Below are positions 1-7,834 of a stretch of DNA of 49,147 nucleotides, in pieces (position 1 is the stretch's first letter; the number at the start of each line of letters is the position of its first letter). A program made the position numbers and the translations under genes. The notes beneath the pieces were generated by a model. That model saw nothing but the letters and a program-made list of their open reading frames with translations, ran no database searches and had not been told where the DNA came from. Location of the stretch: positions 4,584 through 53,730 of the forward strand of contig NZ_MQTS01000163.1 in NCBI RefSeq assembly GCF_020532825.1, in the 5' to 3' direction. The DNA comes from Arthrobacter sp. SO3. Its GTDB lineage: Bacteria; Actinomycetota; Actinomycetes; Actinomycetales; Micrococcaceae.

Positions 1-1
1 G

Positions 2-607
2 GCCGCTGTGGAACCGGGACCGCCGGGCGACGCCGGCCGTCCGGCGTCGTTGCTGACGGGGAGCTTTGCCCTGTTCGCTGTCGCGGCGTTCTTCTGGAGC
101 GCCGGGCTGGTTGCCTTCGGCGTCATTTCCTACCACCTCACGACGACGGCGGCCGTTCCGGTGGCCGTCGTCCCGCTGCTGTACGCCGGCGCGATGGCGG
201 CGGCGGCCCTGGGCGCGCTCGCCACCGGCGTCCTCTACGACCGTTCCGGCGCCCGGGTGCTCCTCGCGCTTCCCCTGCTGACCGCTGCCGTCCCGGTCCT
301 GGCCCTGGCGCCGGCGGCCGGACTGGCGTTTTCCGGGGTCCTCGTCTGGGGTACCGCCGTGGGCATCCAGGATTCGACCGTCAAGGCGCTGGTCGCGGAT
401 CTGGTGCCGGCCCGGCGCCAGGGGACGGCGTACGGTGTCTTCGCCGCTTTCGAAGGGGCGGGCGCGCTAGCGGGCGGGGCACTTTACGGCGTCCTTTATG
501 GCACCCGCCCCCTGTTGATCGCGGCAGTGGCGGTCCTGCAGCTGGTCGCGTTTGTGGTGCTGGTTGTGGCGCTCCGCAGTACCCGCAGCGCCGTGCGGCA
601 GCCTTAG
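2..607 (+). CDS. MFS transporter, C-terminal part (5' end outside window)
   Basis: The reading frame is open from the window edge, so the start lies upstream and only about the last 200 residues are present. They form roughly six hydrophobic segments. A short cytoplasmic loop reading GVLYDRSGARVL matches the conserved loop of the major facilitator superfamily that follows the first helix of each half. This fragment is therefore the C-terminal half of a 12-helix carrier. The substrate cannot be told. A GTG at position 8 could be mistaken for a start, but the frame continues upstream without a stop. The stop overlaps the end of the convergent P-type ATPase gene by four bases. Confidence 0.75.
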   Translation, partial: AAVEPGPPGDAGRPASLLTGSFALFAVAAFFWSAGLVAFGVISYHLTTTAAVPVAVVPLLYAGAMAAAALGALATGVLYDRSGARVLLALPLLTAAVPVLALAPAAGLAFSGVLVWGTAVGIQDSTVKALVADLVPARRQGTAYGVFAAFEGAGALAGGALYGVLYGTRPLLIAAVAVLQLVAFVVLVVALRSTRSAVRQP

Positions 608-3522
608 CGCCGGGACCCGGCGCCCGTCATCGGCGCGCCCGCGTTCCGGCGCCGTCCGACCAGCCGGAGGGCGGCCTTGCGGAGCTCGTCGAACCACAGG
701 ACGGTCGAGGCCATAGCAACGCAGACGGCCCACTGACCAGGGTCCAGGGACGCGGTCCCGAAGGCCCGCTGCAGGAACGGCAGCTCGACGACAGCTACTT
801 GAAGCACCGTGGCCAGGAGCACGGATCCCCAGAGCCATTTGTTCACGAAGAGCCGGCGGAAGGCCGTCGTCGTTTCCGAACGGGAGTTGAAGGCGTTGAA
901 CAGCTGGGCGAACACGAGTGTGGTGAAACCGGCGGTCCGTGCGACGTCGAGTGGCTCGGTGCCGCCCGGGACCAGCCCGCCCGGCAGGAAGATGTCGATG
1001 GTCAGCAGCGACGCGACGCCCATGACCAGGCCGATGCTCAGGATGCCCAGCCACATCCGCCGGCCAAGGATGCGGTCGCTGCGTTTTCGGGGCCCGCGTG
1101 CCATGACGTCGTCAGTTTCCGGGTCAACGCCCATCGCGAGAGCGGGACCGGAGTCGGTCACGAGATTGATCCACAGGATCTGGGTGGCCAGCAGCGGTAC
1201 CGCGACCTCACCGGCGCTCGCCCCGGCCAGGCCCATGGCGCCGGCGAACACGACGCCGAGGAACACCGTAAAGACCTCGCCCATGTTCGAGGACAGCAGG
1301 TAGCGCAGGAATTTCTCGATGTTCTCGAAGATGACCCGGCCCTGGTGCACCGCCGAGACGATCGTGGCGAAGTTGTCATCGCCCAGGATCATGTTCGAGG
1401 CTTCCTTCGTGACTTCGGTGCCGGTGACCCCCATGGCGATGCCGATGTCCGCCGTCTTCAGCGCCGGCGCGTCGTTGACGCCGTCGCCGGTCATTGCCAC
1501 GACGTTGCCCTGGGCCTGCAGGGCGGTGATGATCTGCAGTTTGTTCTGCGGCGCCACCCGCGCATACACCGAGGTGTTCAGGGTGAGCGCGCGCAGGCCG
1601 TCCTCGTCCAGTTCATCCAGTTCGGCGCCCGTGACTGCCCGTTCCCCCGGCCCGGAGATCCCCAGGTCGGCGGCGATCCGCGCCGCGCTGAGCGGGTGAT
1701 CCCCGGTGATCATCACCACGCGGATGCCGGCCCGCCGGGCCTCAGCCACCGCGGGTGCCGCCTCGGCCCGGGCCGGGTCCAGGATTCCGACGACGCCGAT
1801 GTACACGAGCGTGCTCTCATCTTCCTCATCGAGCACGTCCGCTTCGTGGCGGTCCGCGTCGGTGTACTGGCGGTAGGCCACCCCCAGGGTGCGGAAGGCC
1901 TGGGCCGAGAGTTCCTCGACGTCGCCCAGCGCCCGGGCGCGGCGGCCGGCGTCCAGCGGTACGACCTCCCCGCCGAGCTGCAGGCCGGTGCAGCGTTCCA
2001 GCAGGACGTCCGGAGCGCCCTTCGTGACCAGGGACAGGGTGCCACCCTCCCGGTGGTGGGCCAGCGCGGACATCAGTTTCCGCTCCGAAGTGAACGGGAT
2101 TTCGCCGTGCCGTTCGAACTCCCCGACGCGGTCCGTGACGCCGTCCAGCTTCCTGGCGGCGACGAGGAACGCCGCTTCCGTAGGGTCGCCCTGGATCTCC
2201 CATTCGCCGTCGCGCTCCCGAAGTTGCGCGTTGTTGGCGAAGGAACCGCCGGCCAGCACCATGCGTGCTTCCTGGAGCAGGGCCGGATCCCGCACTTCCT
2301 GGCCGTCTCGGAGCACGCCGCCCTCCGGCCGGTAGCCGACACCGGTGAGCTCGACCCGGCCGGAGGCGGTGGCGATCCTGCAGATGGTCATCTCGTTGCG
2401 CGTGAGCGTTCCGGTCTTGTCCGAAGCGATGACCGAGGCGGAGCCGAGGGTTTCCACCGAGTGCAGCTCCTTGACGACGGCCTTGCGTTTGGCCATATTC
2501 TGGACGCCGATGGCGAGCACCACGGACAGGATGGCAGGCAGCCCCTCGGGAACAGCCGCCACCGCGAGCGAGACGCCCAGCAGCAGAACGGCGACGAGCC
2601 CGCTCAGCGAGGACACGCCGTTGACCACGATAATCGTGGCCATCACCGCCACGGCGATCCCGATCACCGTGATGCCGAGCAGCTTGCTGACGCCCGCGAT
2701 TTCGCGCTGCAGCGGGGTAGGCGCCGCCTCGACGGCGGCCAGCATTCCCGCGATAGCGCCGACCTCCGTGTCCATCGCGGTTCCGGTGACCACGGCGCGG
2801 CCCACGCCCCGGGCCACGGCCGTCCCCTTGAAGACCATGTTCAGCCGGTCGCCGAGCGGGACAATGCCGCTCAGGGTGCTGGGGTCCTTGAAGACGGGCG
2901 CACTTTCACCGGTGAGGGAGGACTCGGCAACCCCCAGGGAACTTGCCGTGATCAGGCGGGCATCGGCACCGACGGACTCACCCTCGTTGAGGACCAGGAT
3001 GTCACCCGGCACCAACCCTGCGGACGGAACCGTCTTGAGTTCGCCGTCCCGCAGCACCACGGAGTTCGCTGCCGTCATCAGCCGCAGCGCGGCGACGGCG
3101 CTTTCGGCTTTGTTCTCCTGGACGAAGCCGAGGACGCCGTTGAACAGGACCACGGCCGCAATCACCAGGGCGTCAACCGGTATGCCGGCAGCACCCTCCA
3201 CCGCCCAGGCCAGAACCGAGATGACGATGGCGGCCAGCAGCAGGTAGATCAGCGGGTCCTGGAACTGCCGCAGGATTTTCCGCCACAGCGGCACAGGCGG
3301 TGCGGAGCGGAGTTCATTGGCGCCGTGGAGTTCGAGCCGCCGGTCCGCCTCGTCCGAATCCAGACCGGTGTCCGGGTTGACGTCGAGCGTGTGCAGGGCC
3401 TCCGTGGCGCGGCGCAGGTGCCATGGGAGGGCACCGGGTCCGCCCGCGGCGGCGCCGGACCACGGATTGGCTGGCCTCTGCGGGGTGCCGCAGGGTCCGT
3501 CGCCGCGTGGCGGTCCGGTCAA
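604..3522 (-). CDS. Cation-transporting P-type ATPase, calcium-type (IIA)
   Basis: This 972-residue ATP-driven cation pump sits in the cytoplasmic membrane. The N-terminal cation-ATPase domain is followed by the actuator motif LTGES near residue 203. The phosphorylation motif DKTGTLT lies near 367, with the phosphorylated aspartate first, and the hinge MTGDGVNDAPAL near 675. Membrane helix 4 carries PEGLP, helix 5 NMGE and helix 6 NLVTD. These match the calcium ligands of SERCA-type pumps, so calcium export is likely, although Na/K or Mg pumps of type II share part of the pattern. The predicted start is TTG, overlapping the stop of the upstream DUF2231 gene by four bases, which suggests translational coupling. 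The first 35 residues are Gly/Pro-rich, so the true start could be a little downstream. Confidence 0.88.
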   Translation of the reverse strand: MTGPPRGDGPCGTPQRPANPWSGAAAGGPGALPWHLRRATEALHTLDVNPDTGLDSDEADRRLELHGANELRSAPPVPLWRKILRQFQDPLIYLLLAAIVISVLAWAVEGAAGIPVDALVIAAVVLFNGVLGFVQENKAESAVAALRLMTAANSVVLRDGELKTVPSAGLVPGDILVLNEGESVGADARLITASSLGVAESSLTGESAPVFKDPSTLSGIVPLGDRLNMVFKGTAVARGVGRAVVTGTAMDTEVGAIAGMLAAVEAAPTPLQREIAGVSKLLGITVIGIAVAVMATIIVVNGVSSLSGLVAVLLLGVSLAVAAVPEGLPAILSVVLAIGVQNMAKRKAVVKELHSVETLGSASVIASDKTGTLTRNEMTICRIATASGRVELTGVGYRPEGGVLRDGQEVRDPALLQEARMVLAGGSFANNAQLRERDGEWEIQGDPTEAAFLVAARKLDGVTDRVGEFERHGEIPFTSERKLMSALAHHREGGTLSLVTKGAPDVLLERCTGLQLGGEVVPLDAGRRARALGDVEELSAQAFRTLGVAYRQYTDADRHEADVLDEEDESTLVYIGVVGILDPARAEAAPAVAEARRAGIRVVMITGDHPLSAARIAADLGISGPGERAVTGAELDELDEDGLRALTLNTSVYARVAPQNKLQIITALQAQGNVVAMTGDGVNDAPALKTADIGIAMGVTGTEVTKEASNMILGDDNFATIVSAVHQGRVIFENIEKFLRYLLSSNMGEVFTVFLGVVFAGAMGLAGASAGEVAVPLLATQILWINLVTDSGPALAMGVDPETDDVMARGPRKRSDRILGRRMWLGILSIGLVMGVASLLTIDIFLPGGLVPGGTEPLDVARTAGFTTLVFAQLFNAFNSRSETTTAFRRLFVNKWLWGSVLLATVLQVAVVELPFLQRAFGTASLDPGQWAVCVAMASTVLWFDELRKAALRLVGRRRNAGAPMTGAGSRR

Positions 3523-3992
3523 CGGGCCCAGACGGAAGCAGCGCCGGAATGGCCGGTGATGATGCTCTGGTAGACGAAGAAGGCCCCGGCTGCCGCCGCA
3601 ACGGCCAGAAGGGCTATCCGGACGGCGCGGTTGGTCCGCAGGTGCCCCAGGAAGGCGAACCGCCGACCGATGGGCTCATAGCTCACGATCAGCGTCGCCG
3701 CGATGACCACAAAGAACACCACGGAAACGGCCTTGAGCACGTCGCCCTGTTCCGCATGTTCATGGATCAGGGCGGAGGCAGGGCGGGCCTTCTGGAGCTG
3801 CTCCCCCGCCTGCGCTGTGAGCAGGGACACCGGTACCAGCCCCAGGGACAGCCCTCCCAGCGGCCAGGCCAGGTAGCTGCGCAAGCGTGGCGCCGCGGCA
3901 TATACGATCGCGGCGAGGCCGGCGATCGGCGCCAGTACGACGACGGCGTGGATAAGCAGGATGTGGGCCGGCAGCCCAGCTATTTCGATCAT
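3519..3992 (-). CDS. DUF2231 family membrane protein
   Basis: This 157-residue protein has four hydrophobic segments. It opens with IEIAGLPAHILLIHAVVVL, the typical start of DUF2231 proteins, where the small conserved Gly-Leu-Pro-x-His and Ile-His residues sit in helix 1. The function of the family is unknown. Some members lie next to redox or heavy-metal genes. The ATG at 3992 is chosen because it begins exactly at the conserved N-terminus; an upstream in-frame extension is Arg/Pro-rich and looks non-coding. The stop overlaps the ATPase start, so the two are probably one operon and this protein may assist or accompany the cation pump. That link is inference from gene order only. Confidence 0.8.
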   Translation of the reverse strand: MIEIAGLPAHILLIHAVVVLAPIAGLAAIVYAAAPRLRSYLAWPLGGLSLGLVPVSLLTAQAGEQLQKARPASALIHEHAEQGDVLKAVSVVFFVVIAATLIVSYEPIGRRFAFLGHLRTNRAVRIALLAVAAAAGAFFVYQSIITGHSGAASVWAR

Positions 3993-4051
3993 GGTGCCCT
4001 TTTCTCCGGGGTAACTGCCCGGCGGCGGCGTCTCCGCCGGGGCCGGGCTTC

Positions 4052-4063
4052 TATGATTCTTGC
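4052..4063 (+). promoter_or_regulatory. -10 box for a leaderless transcript
   Basis: TATGAT is followed by exactly six bases and then the ATG at 4064. No Shine-Dalgarno sequence precedes the ATG. This spacing would start transcription at or next to the A of the start codon, the arrangement known for leaderless mRNAs in actinobacteria. Confidence 0.6.
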
Positions 4064-5065
4064 ATGGGAGAGCAGTCGCTGGCGGATGTTGCGGCGCGAC
4101 TCTATGCCCTCCCGTTCGATGATTTTGTCGCCGCCCGGACTGCTGCCGCCAAGGACGCCGCCGCCGCTGGAGGACGGCCGTCCCGCGCCGCCGAGGTCCG
4201 TTCCCTGCCCAAGCCGTCCGTGGCGGCGTGGACGGTGAACATGCTCGCCCGCCTCCGGCCGGAGACACTCCGGGAACTCGCCGGGCTGGGGCAGTCCATG
4301 CGCGCCGCGCAGTCCTCCCTCGACGCCGCGGAGCTCCGCCGGTTGGGACAGGAACGGCGCCAGCTCCTGGGCAGCGCGGTCAAGGCAGCACGGGAGGTGG
4401 CCGAGCAGCAGGGCCGGAAGATCAGCGGCGCGATCGCGGCGGAAGTGGAAGCGACGCTGCGGGCGGCAACAGCGGATGCGGGGGCCGCGGCTGCCGTGCA
4501 GTCCGGGCGCCTGCTCCGGGGGCTGTCCGCCGACGGCGTCGACGTGGTGGATCTTGCCGGTGCCGTTGCGCTTCCCGGGCTGGAGCCCGCCGCGTCGGCG
4601 CCAGCGGTTTCCCCGCCCGGCTCGCCCGTGCAGTCTGCCCGGGCCGGGGGCTCTGCCCGGACCGGGACAACTCCCCGGACCGGGACGGTACCCCGGGAGG
4701 AGCCGGAGCAGCCCCGTCTGCGGGCTGTCCGGCAGGAGCCGCGGAGGTCCACACCGTCCGCGCTGGAACGGGCCCGGGCAGCGCTCAGGGATGCGGAGGA
4801 GGCCGCCAAGGCAGCCGCAGCGGACGCCCGAAAGCATGAGGAGGAGCTGGCCTCGACCACCGCCCTGACCACGGAGCTTTCCGAGACCGTCCGGGAGTTG
4901 CGGGAGCAGCTGGCCCGGCGCGAGCAGGAACTGAAGGCCGCCAGAAAATGGCGTGAACTGGCCACTGCCCAGGCGCAACAGGCCGCACGGGCTGCGGACA
5001 GGGCCCGCCGCACCGAGGACCTGGCCCGGGAACGGGTGCTGCGGCTTGGCAACACGCCGGAGTGA
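4064..5065 (+). CDS. Coiled-coil protein of unknown function
   Basis: I do not recognise an enzyme or named domain in this 333-residue protein. The first half is helical and includes SLPKPSVAAWTVNMLARLRP near residue 47, a stretch typical of a conserved but uncharacterised actinobacterial family. The middle, about residues 175-225, is a Pro/Arg/Gly-rich low-complexity linker. The last 110 residues are a strongly charged coiled coil rich in Ala, Glu, Arg and Leu with heptad spacing. There is no signal peptide and no membrane segment, so it should be cytoplasmic. It is divergent from the DUF2231/ATPase operon with 71 bases between the starts. The start is supported by a -10 box six bases upstream. 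Confidence 0.7.
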   Translation: MGEQSLADVAARLYALPFDDFVAARTAAAKDAAAAGGRPSRAAEVRSLPKPSVAAWTVNMLARLRPETLRELAGLGQSMRAAQSSLDAAELRRLGQERRQLLGSAVKAAREVAEQQGRKISGAIAAEVEATLRAATADAGAAAAVQSGRLLRGLSADGVDVVDLAGAVALPGLEPAASAPAVSPPGSPVQSARAGGSARTGTTPRTGTVPREEPEQPRLRAVRQEPRRSTPSALERARAALRDAEEAAKAAAADARKHEEELASTTALTTELSETVRELREQLARREQELKAARKWRELATAQAQQAARAADRARRTEDLARERVLRLGNTPE

Positions 5066-5104
5066 TGGCCTCATAGTGTCGGAGGCCGGCCGCACACTTA
5101 AATC

Positions 5105-5284
5105 ATGGACACCAACCAGTACTTTGAAGTCACCTACCTGGACACCGACTGTGGCCGGATCCGCACCGAGACCTTCGACGACGTCTCCGACGCCGAACGC
5201 TTCGCCAGCCGCCGGGTCGCTGACGAGCAAGCCTGGGCCATCATCGACGCGGTACCAGTGCAGGAAAGCCGGAAGGCCGCCTAG
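5105..5284 (+). CDS. Small hypothetical protein (59 aa)
   Basis: This short frame begins 39 bases after the preceding stop and ends at TAG. It encodes an acidic 59-residue protein starting MDTNQYFEVTYLDTD and containing DDVSDAERFASRRVADEQAW. The composition is that of a folded cytoplasmic protein, with balanced charges and few prolines, unlike the Arg/Pro-rich products of spurious frames in this GC-rich DNA. Third codon positions are almost all G or C, as in the neighbouring genes. No function is recognisable. A hairpin directly after the stop supports a real transcript end. A good Shine-Dalgarno is lacking; CGGAGG lies about 20 bases upstream, which is too far. Confidence 0.6.
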   Translation: MDTNQYFEVTYLDTDCGRIRTETFDDVSDAERFASRRVADEQAWAIIDAVPVQESRKAA

Positions 5285-5307
5285 CCCGGAGGGCTAACAT
5301 CTCCGGA

Positions 5308-5349
5308 CAGCAGAAAGGCCCCCACCCGTTTCGGATGAAGGCCCTGCTG
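5308..5349. terminator. Hairpin between convergent genes
   Basis: CAGCAG-AAA-GGCC (5308-5320) can pair with GGCC-CTGCTG (5340-5349), leaving AAA as a bulge. The hairpin lies between the small protein gene on the plus strand and the aldo/keto reductase gene on the minus strand, and could serve both. No long T tract follows in either direction. Confidence 0.45.
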
Positions 5350-5384
5350 CTCGCTAGGCCGCCGGCAGTTGCTCCGGCTCGGGC

Positions 5385-6230
5385 CTAAGCGAAGTCGGAG
5401 ACTGCCGGGTCGGCGCCGATGCGGCCGGCGCCCTCCGCTGAGTTGTCCAGGCCGTTGATGGCCTGCACATCGGTCTCATCCAGGCTGACATCCAGCGCGG
5501 CGTAGTTCTCCCGGATGCGGGCCTCGGTGACGGACTTGGGGATGACCACGTTGCCGATGGCCAGGTGCCAGGCGATGACAACCTGCGCCGGGGTGGCGTT
5601 GTGCTTTGCCGCGATCTGGCCGATGACCGGGCTCTCGAGCAGCTCGCCGCCCTGGCCAAGCGGAGACCATGCTTCGGTGAGGATGCCCTTGGAGGCGTTG
5701 AATTCGCGCAACGCTGCCTGGTTGAAGAACGGGTGCAGTTCGATCTGGTTGATGGCCGGTACGACGCCGGTCTCATCGATCAGGCGCTGCAGCCCTTCCT
5801 TGGTGAAGTTGGAGACGCCGATGGTCTTCACGCGGCCCTGCTTCTGCAGCTCGATCAGAGCCTTCCAGGTGTCCACGTACTTGTCTTGCTTGGGCTGCAT
5901 CCAGTGGATCAGGTACATGTCCAGGGTTTCCAGGCCCAAACGCTCCATGGACTCCTCAAAGGCCTTCAGCGTCGAGTCGTAACCCTGGTCCGCGTTCCAC
6001 AGCTTGGTGGTGATGAAGATTTCCTCGGGCTGGAGCCCTGAGCGCTTGATCGCCCGGCCGACGCCTGCCTCGTTGCCGTAGATCTTGGCGGTGTCGATGT
6101 GGCGGAAGCCGGCCTCGAAAGCCTGGACGACCACCTTCTCGGCGACGTCGTCTTCAACCTGCCACACTCCGTAGCCAAGCTGGGGAATGGTGTTGCCGTC
6201 ATTGAAAGTCAGTACCGGTGAAAAAGTCAT
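5385..6230 (-). CDS. Aldo/keto reductase
   Basis: This 281-residue protein matches the AKR family, in particular the 2,5-diketogluconate reductase-like group, which reduces carbonyl compounds with NADPH. The catalytic residues can be seen in order: Asp and Tyr in FRHIDTAKIYGNE near residue 45, Lys in FITTKLWNADQG near 75, and His in MYLIHWMQPKQ near 108. The NADPH-binding region near the C-terminus has VVIPKSVTEARIREN. The length is normal for the family. The ATG at 6230 is preferred to a GTG seven codons upstream because AGGA sits seven bases before it. The physiological substrate is not predictable. The gene is transcribed alone. Confidence 0.88.
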   Translation of the reverse strand: MTFSPVLTFNDGNTIPQLGYGVWQVEDDVAEKVVVQAFEAGFRHIDTAKIYGNEAGVGRAIKRSGLQPEEIFITTKLWNADQGYDSTLKAFEESMERLGLETLDMYLIHWMQPKQDKYVDTWKALIELQKQGRVKTIGVSNFTKEGLQRLIDETGVVPAINQIELHPFFNQAALREFNASKGILTEAWSPLGQGGELLESPVIGQIAAKHNATPAQVVIAWHLAIGNVVIPKSVTEARIRENYAALDVSLDETDVQAINGLDNSAEGAGRIGADPAVSDFA

Positions 6231-6336
6231 CTGGCCATCCTGCCAACGCACGGGCCGGACCGCCAGCGAATCGGGGGCAGCTAAGCTAGGCGCTTAACCG
6301 GGAATACCGGTGGACGGCGGCGGCAGGCGTGGCCCA

Positions 6337-6792
6337 TCAGTCCGTGCCGGCCGCCTCGGCAAGCCGGCGCTCGGCGTCGTTGACCTGCTCCAGCACCGAG
6401 GCGGCACGGCGCCGCACCGACTCGGCGCCGGCCGGGGCGGGGCCGAGAGCGAGCCGGAGCATCGCGGCTGCTTCGGCCGTGGTCGCCAGGGAATTGCCGG
6501 CCGTCGACAGCGCGCGGTGGACTCCGGCAAGGCTCCCCGGAATGTCGAGTCCCTCGCTGGGTGCGCGCCGCTGGGCTTCCACGCAGACCTGCCGGACCCG
6601 CCCGGAGAGCGCGGACAGCTCGTTGGCGATCTCAAGGAGCTCGGCATAGAGGGCCTCGTCCTCCACCCCCTCGAGGATCTGGTGGTAGCGGTCGAGGCCC
6701 CGGGTGAAGCGGTCGTAGGCACGCCGCCAGAGGCCTTTGCCGAGTTCGGCGTCGTCTTTGCGTCCCTGCCGGGCGGAGCTGAAAAATCCCAA
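6337..6792 (-). CDS. Helical protein of unknown function, paired with bpa
   Basis: This 151-residue protein is almost entirely alpha-helical. It has a central stretch reading AELGKGLWRRAYDRFTRGLDRYHQ (about residues 14-37, split here by family-like Trp and Arg positions) and no membrane segment. I know no function for it. Translation most likely starts at TTG 6792, because AAGG lies six bases upstream and the sequence then begins GFFSSARQ. The start is only seven bases after the stop of bpa, so the two genes are co-transcribed and probably translationally coupled. A role linked to the proteasome activator is plausible from this arrangement, but the protein itself gives no direct evidence. Confidence 0.68.
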   Translation of the reverse strand: MGFFSSARQGRKDDAELGKGLWRRAYDRFTRGLDRYHQILEGVEDEALYAELLEIANELSALSGRVRQVCVEAQRRAPSEGLDIPGSLAGVHRALSTAGNSLATTAEAAAMLRLALGPAPAGAESVRRRAASVLEQVNDAERRLAEAAGTD

Positions 6793-6799
6793 CGTTGCC

Positions 6800-7450
6800 T
6801 TACAGGTACTGGCCGGGACCGTGGTCCGGGTCGGCGGGTTGGGGAGGCTGCGAGGGATCCGCACCGGGTCGGGGCGCAGCGGCGCGCTGGGGCTCGCCGT
6901 TCTCGCCGATGATCACGCCGGGGGCGATCATCGTTCCGGGCGGCAACTGGCGGAGCTGTGCCTGCGCGGCGGCGTGCTGCCGGGCGGCTTGCTGGGCTGC
7001 AAGGGCGGTCTGAATTCCGTGGAAGAGGCCCTCCAGCCAGCCCACCAGCTGGGCCTGGGCGATCCGCAGCTCCGCGTCCGACGGGGTTCCGTCCTCGGGG
7101 AAGGGAAGGGTGATCCGCTCCAGCTCCTCGACCAGTTCCGGCGCCAGGCCGTCCTCCAGCTCCTTGATCGAGCGTTCATGGATTTCGGCCAGCCGGACCC
7201 GCGCAGCCTCGTCAAGGGGTGCGGATTTCACTTCGTCCAGGAGCTGCTTCATCATGGTGCCGATCCGCATCACCTTCGCGGGTTCGTCAACAAGGTCCTG
7301 GAGCTGGCTGGATTTGGCCCGCGCGCCGGCGGTGGCTGCGGGTTGGCCACCCGGCGCCGCCTGCCTGCCGTCGCCGGCCGGCGGCGAGTTCAGGGTGGTG
7401 CCTTCGAGCGGGAAGTCGACGGCGGGCTGAGTGTCATGTGGATCGCTCAT
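6800..7450 (-). CDS. bpa: Bacterial proteasome activator (Bpa/PafE family)
   Basis: This 216-residue protein matches the actinobacterial Bpa/PafE family (DUF2587). These proteins form a ring that docks on the 20S proteasome and opens its gate without ATP, allowing degradation of unfolded proteins. The helical core runs from about residue 50 to 160, with SSQLQDLVDEPAKVMRIG near 47 and LAEIHERSIKELEDGLAPEL near 88. The protein ends in GQYL, the same C-terminal tetrapeptide that docks the M. tuberculosis protein into the proteasome pockets. The first 45 residues and the stretch before the tail are disordered and Pro/Gly-rich. ATG 7450 has a purine-rich region upstream. It leads a two-gene operon with the helical protein after it. 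Confidence 0.9.
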   Translation of the reverse strand: MSDPHDTQPAVDFPLEGTTLNSPPAGDGRQAAPGGQPAATAGARAKSSQLQDLVDEPAKVMRIGTMMKQLLDEVKSAPLDEAARVRLAEIHERSIKELEDGLAPELVEELERITLPFPEDGTPSDAELRIAQAQLVGWLEGLFHGIQTALAAQQAARQHAAAQAQLRQLPPGTMIAPGVIIGENGEPQRAAAPRPGADPSQPPQPADPDHGPGQYL

Positions 7451-7552
7451 GGCTTCATACTCTCACGAGCCCGGAGCCGCGCACCGGGCCATTCCGCGGG
7501 TAACGCCGCGCGGCTCAGTAGTCGGCGCGGATCGGATGACATACAACGACGG

Positions 7553-7596
7553 CGGAGGGCGCCGTCGAGCACTAATGTGCCCGGCGGCGCCCTCCG
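7553..7596. terminator. Long GC-rich hairpin between bpa and ybdD
   Basis: CGGAGGGCGCCG (7553-7564) is a perfect 12-base inverted match to 7585-7596, and an inner GCAC-TAAT-GTGC stem lies at 7569-7580. A second hairpin, GCTGATC with GATCAGC, follows at 7608-7631 across the ybdD stop. Neither has a T tract on the minus strand, so these would be T-less actinobacterial terminators of the ybdD-cstA transcript or mRNA-stabilising stems. Confidence 0.5.
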
Positions 7597-7626
7597 GCCG
7601 CGGCAACGCTGATCAGGCGAAACCGA

Positions 7627-7818
7627 TCAGCAGCAACGGCCCTGCGGGTTGGCTTCCTGGCGGTCAGTCTGGTCCCGCCAGAATTCCTTTTCGGTCATCG
7701 GTGCGGAACCGTGACCGGCTTCAGCATGGTGTGCCAGGTACTTTGCGTACGCATCCGCACCCATCACACCGCCCAGGTACCGGGTGAATCCCCGGAAGCC
7801 TGCCACTACAGCGTTCAT
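7627..7818 (-). CDS. YbdD/YjiX family protein (CstA partner)
   Basis: This 63-residue protein belongs to the YbdD/YjiX family (DUF466). It contains FTRYLGGVMGADAYAKYLAHH and ends with EKEFWRDQTDRQEANPQGRCC. The Gly-Xaa-Asp-Xaa-Tyr and Glu-Phe-Trp-Arg motifs and the two C-terminal cysteines are typical of the family. Members are small soluble proteins nearly always encoded directly after cstA or btsT, and are needed for transport by those carriers in enterobacteria. The ATG at 7818 follows the cstA stop by 16 bases, so the two are one operon. A longer upstream extension is possible but would run into cstA and is not family-like. Confidence 0.88.
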   Translation of the reverse strand: MNAVVAGFRGFTRYLGGVMGADAYAKYLAHHAEAGHGSAPMTEKEFWRDQTDRQEANPQGRCC

Positions 7819-7834
7819 CTGTGCCTCCGCATTA

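Noticed and set aside
799..3573. 924-codon open frame opposite the P-type ATPase
   Set aside because: It mirrors the ATPase gene. The product is rich in His, Gln, Arg, Asp and Gly with no domain, as expected for the antisense frame of a GC-rich gene, while the other strand has all catalytic motifs.
6310..6912. 200-codon plus-strand frame over the bpa partner gene
   Set aside because: It is Gly/Arg/Pro-rich and lacks a ribosome-binding site. The minus strand gives two coupled, family-like proteins.
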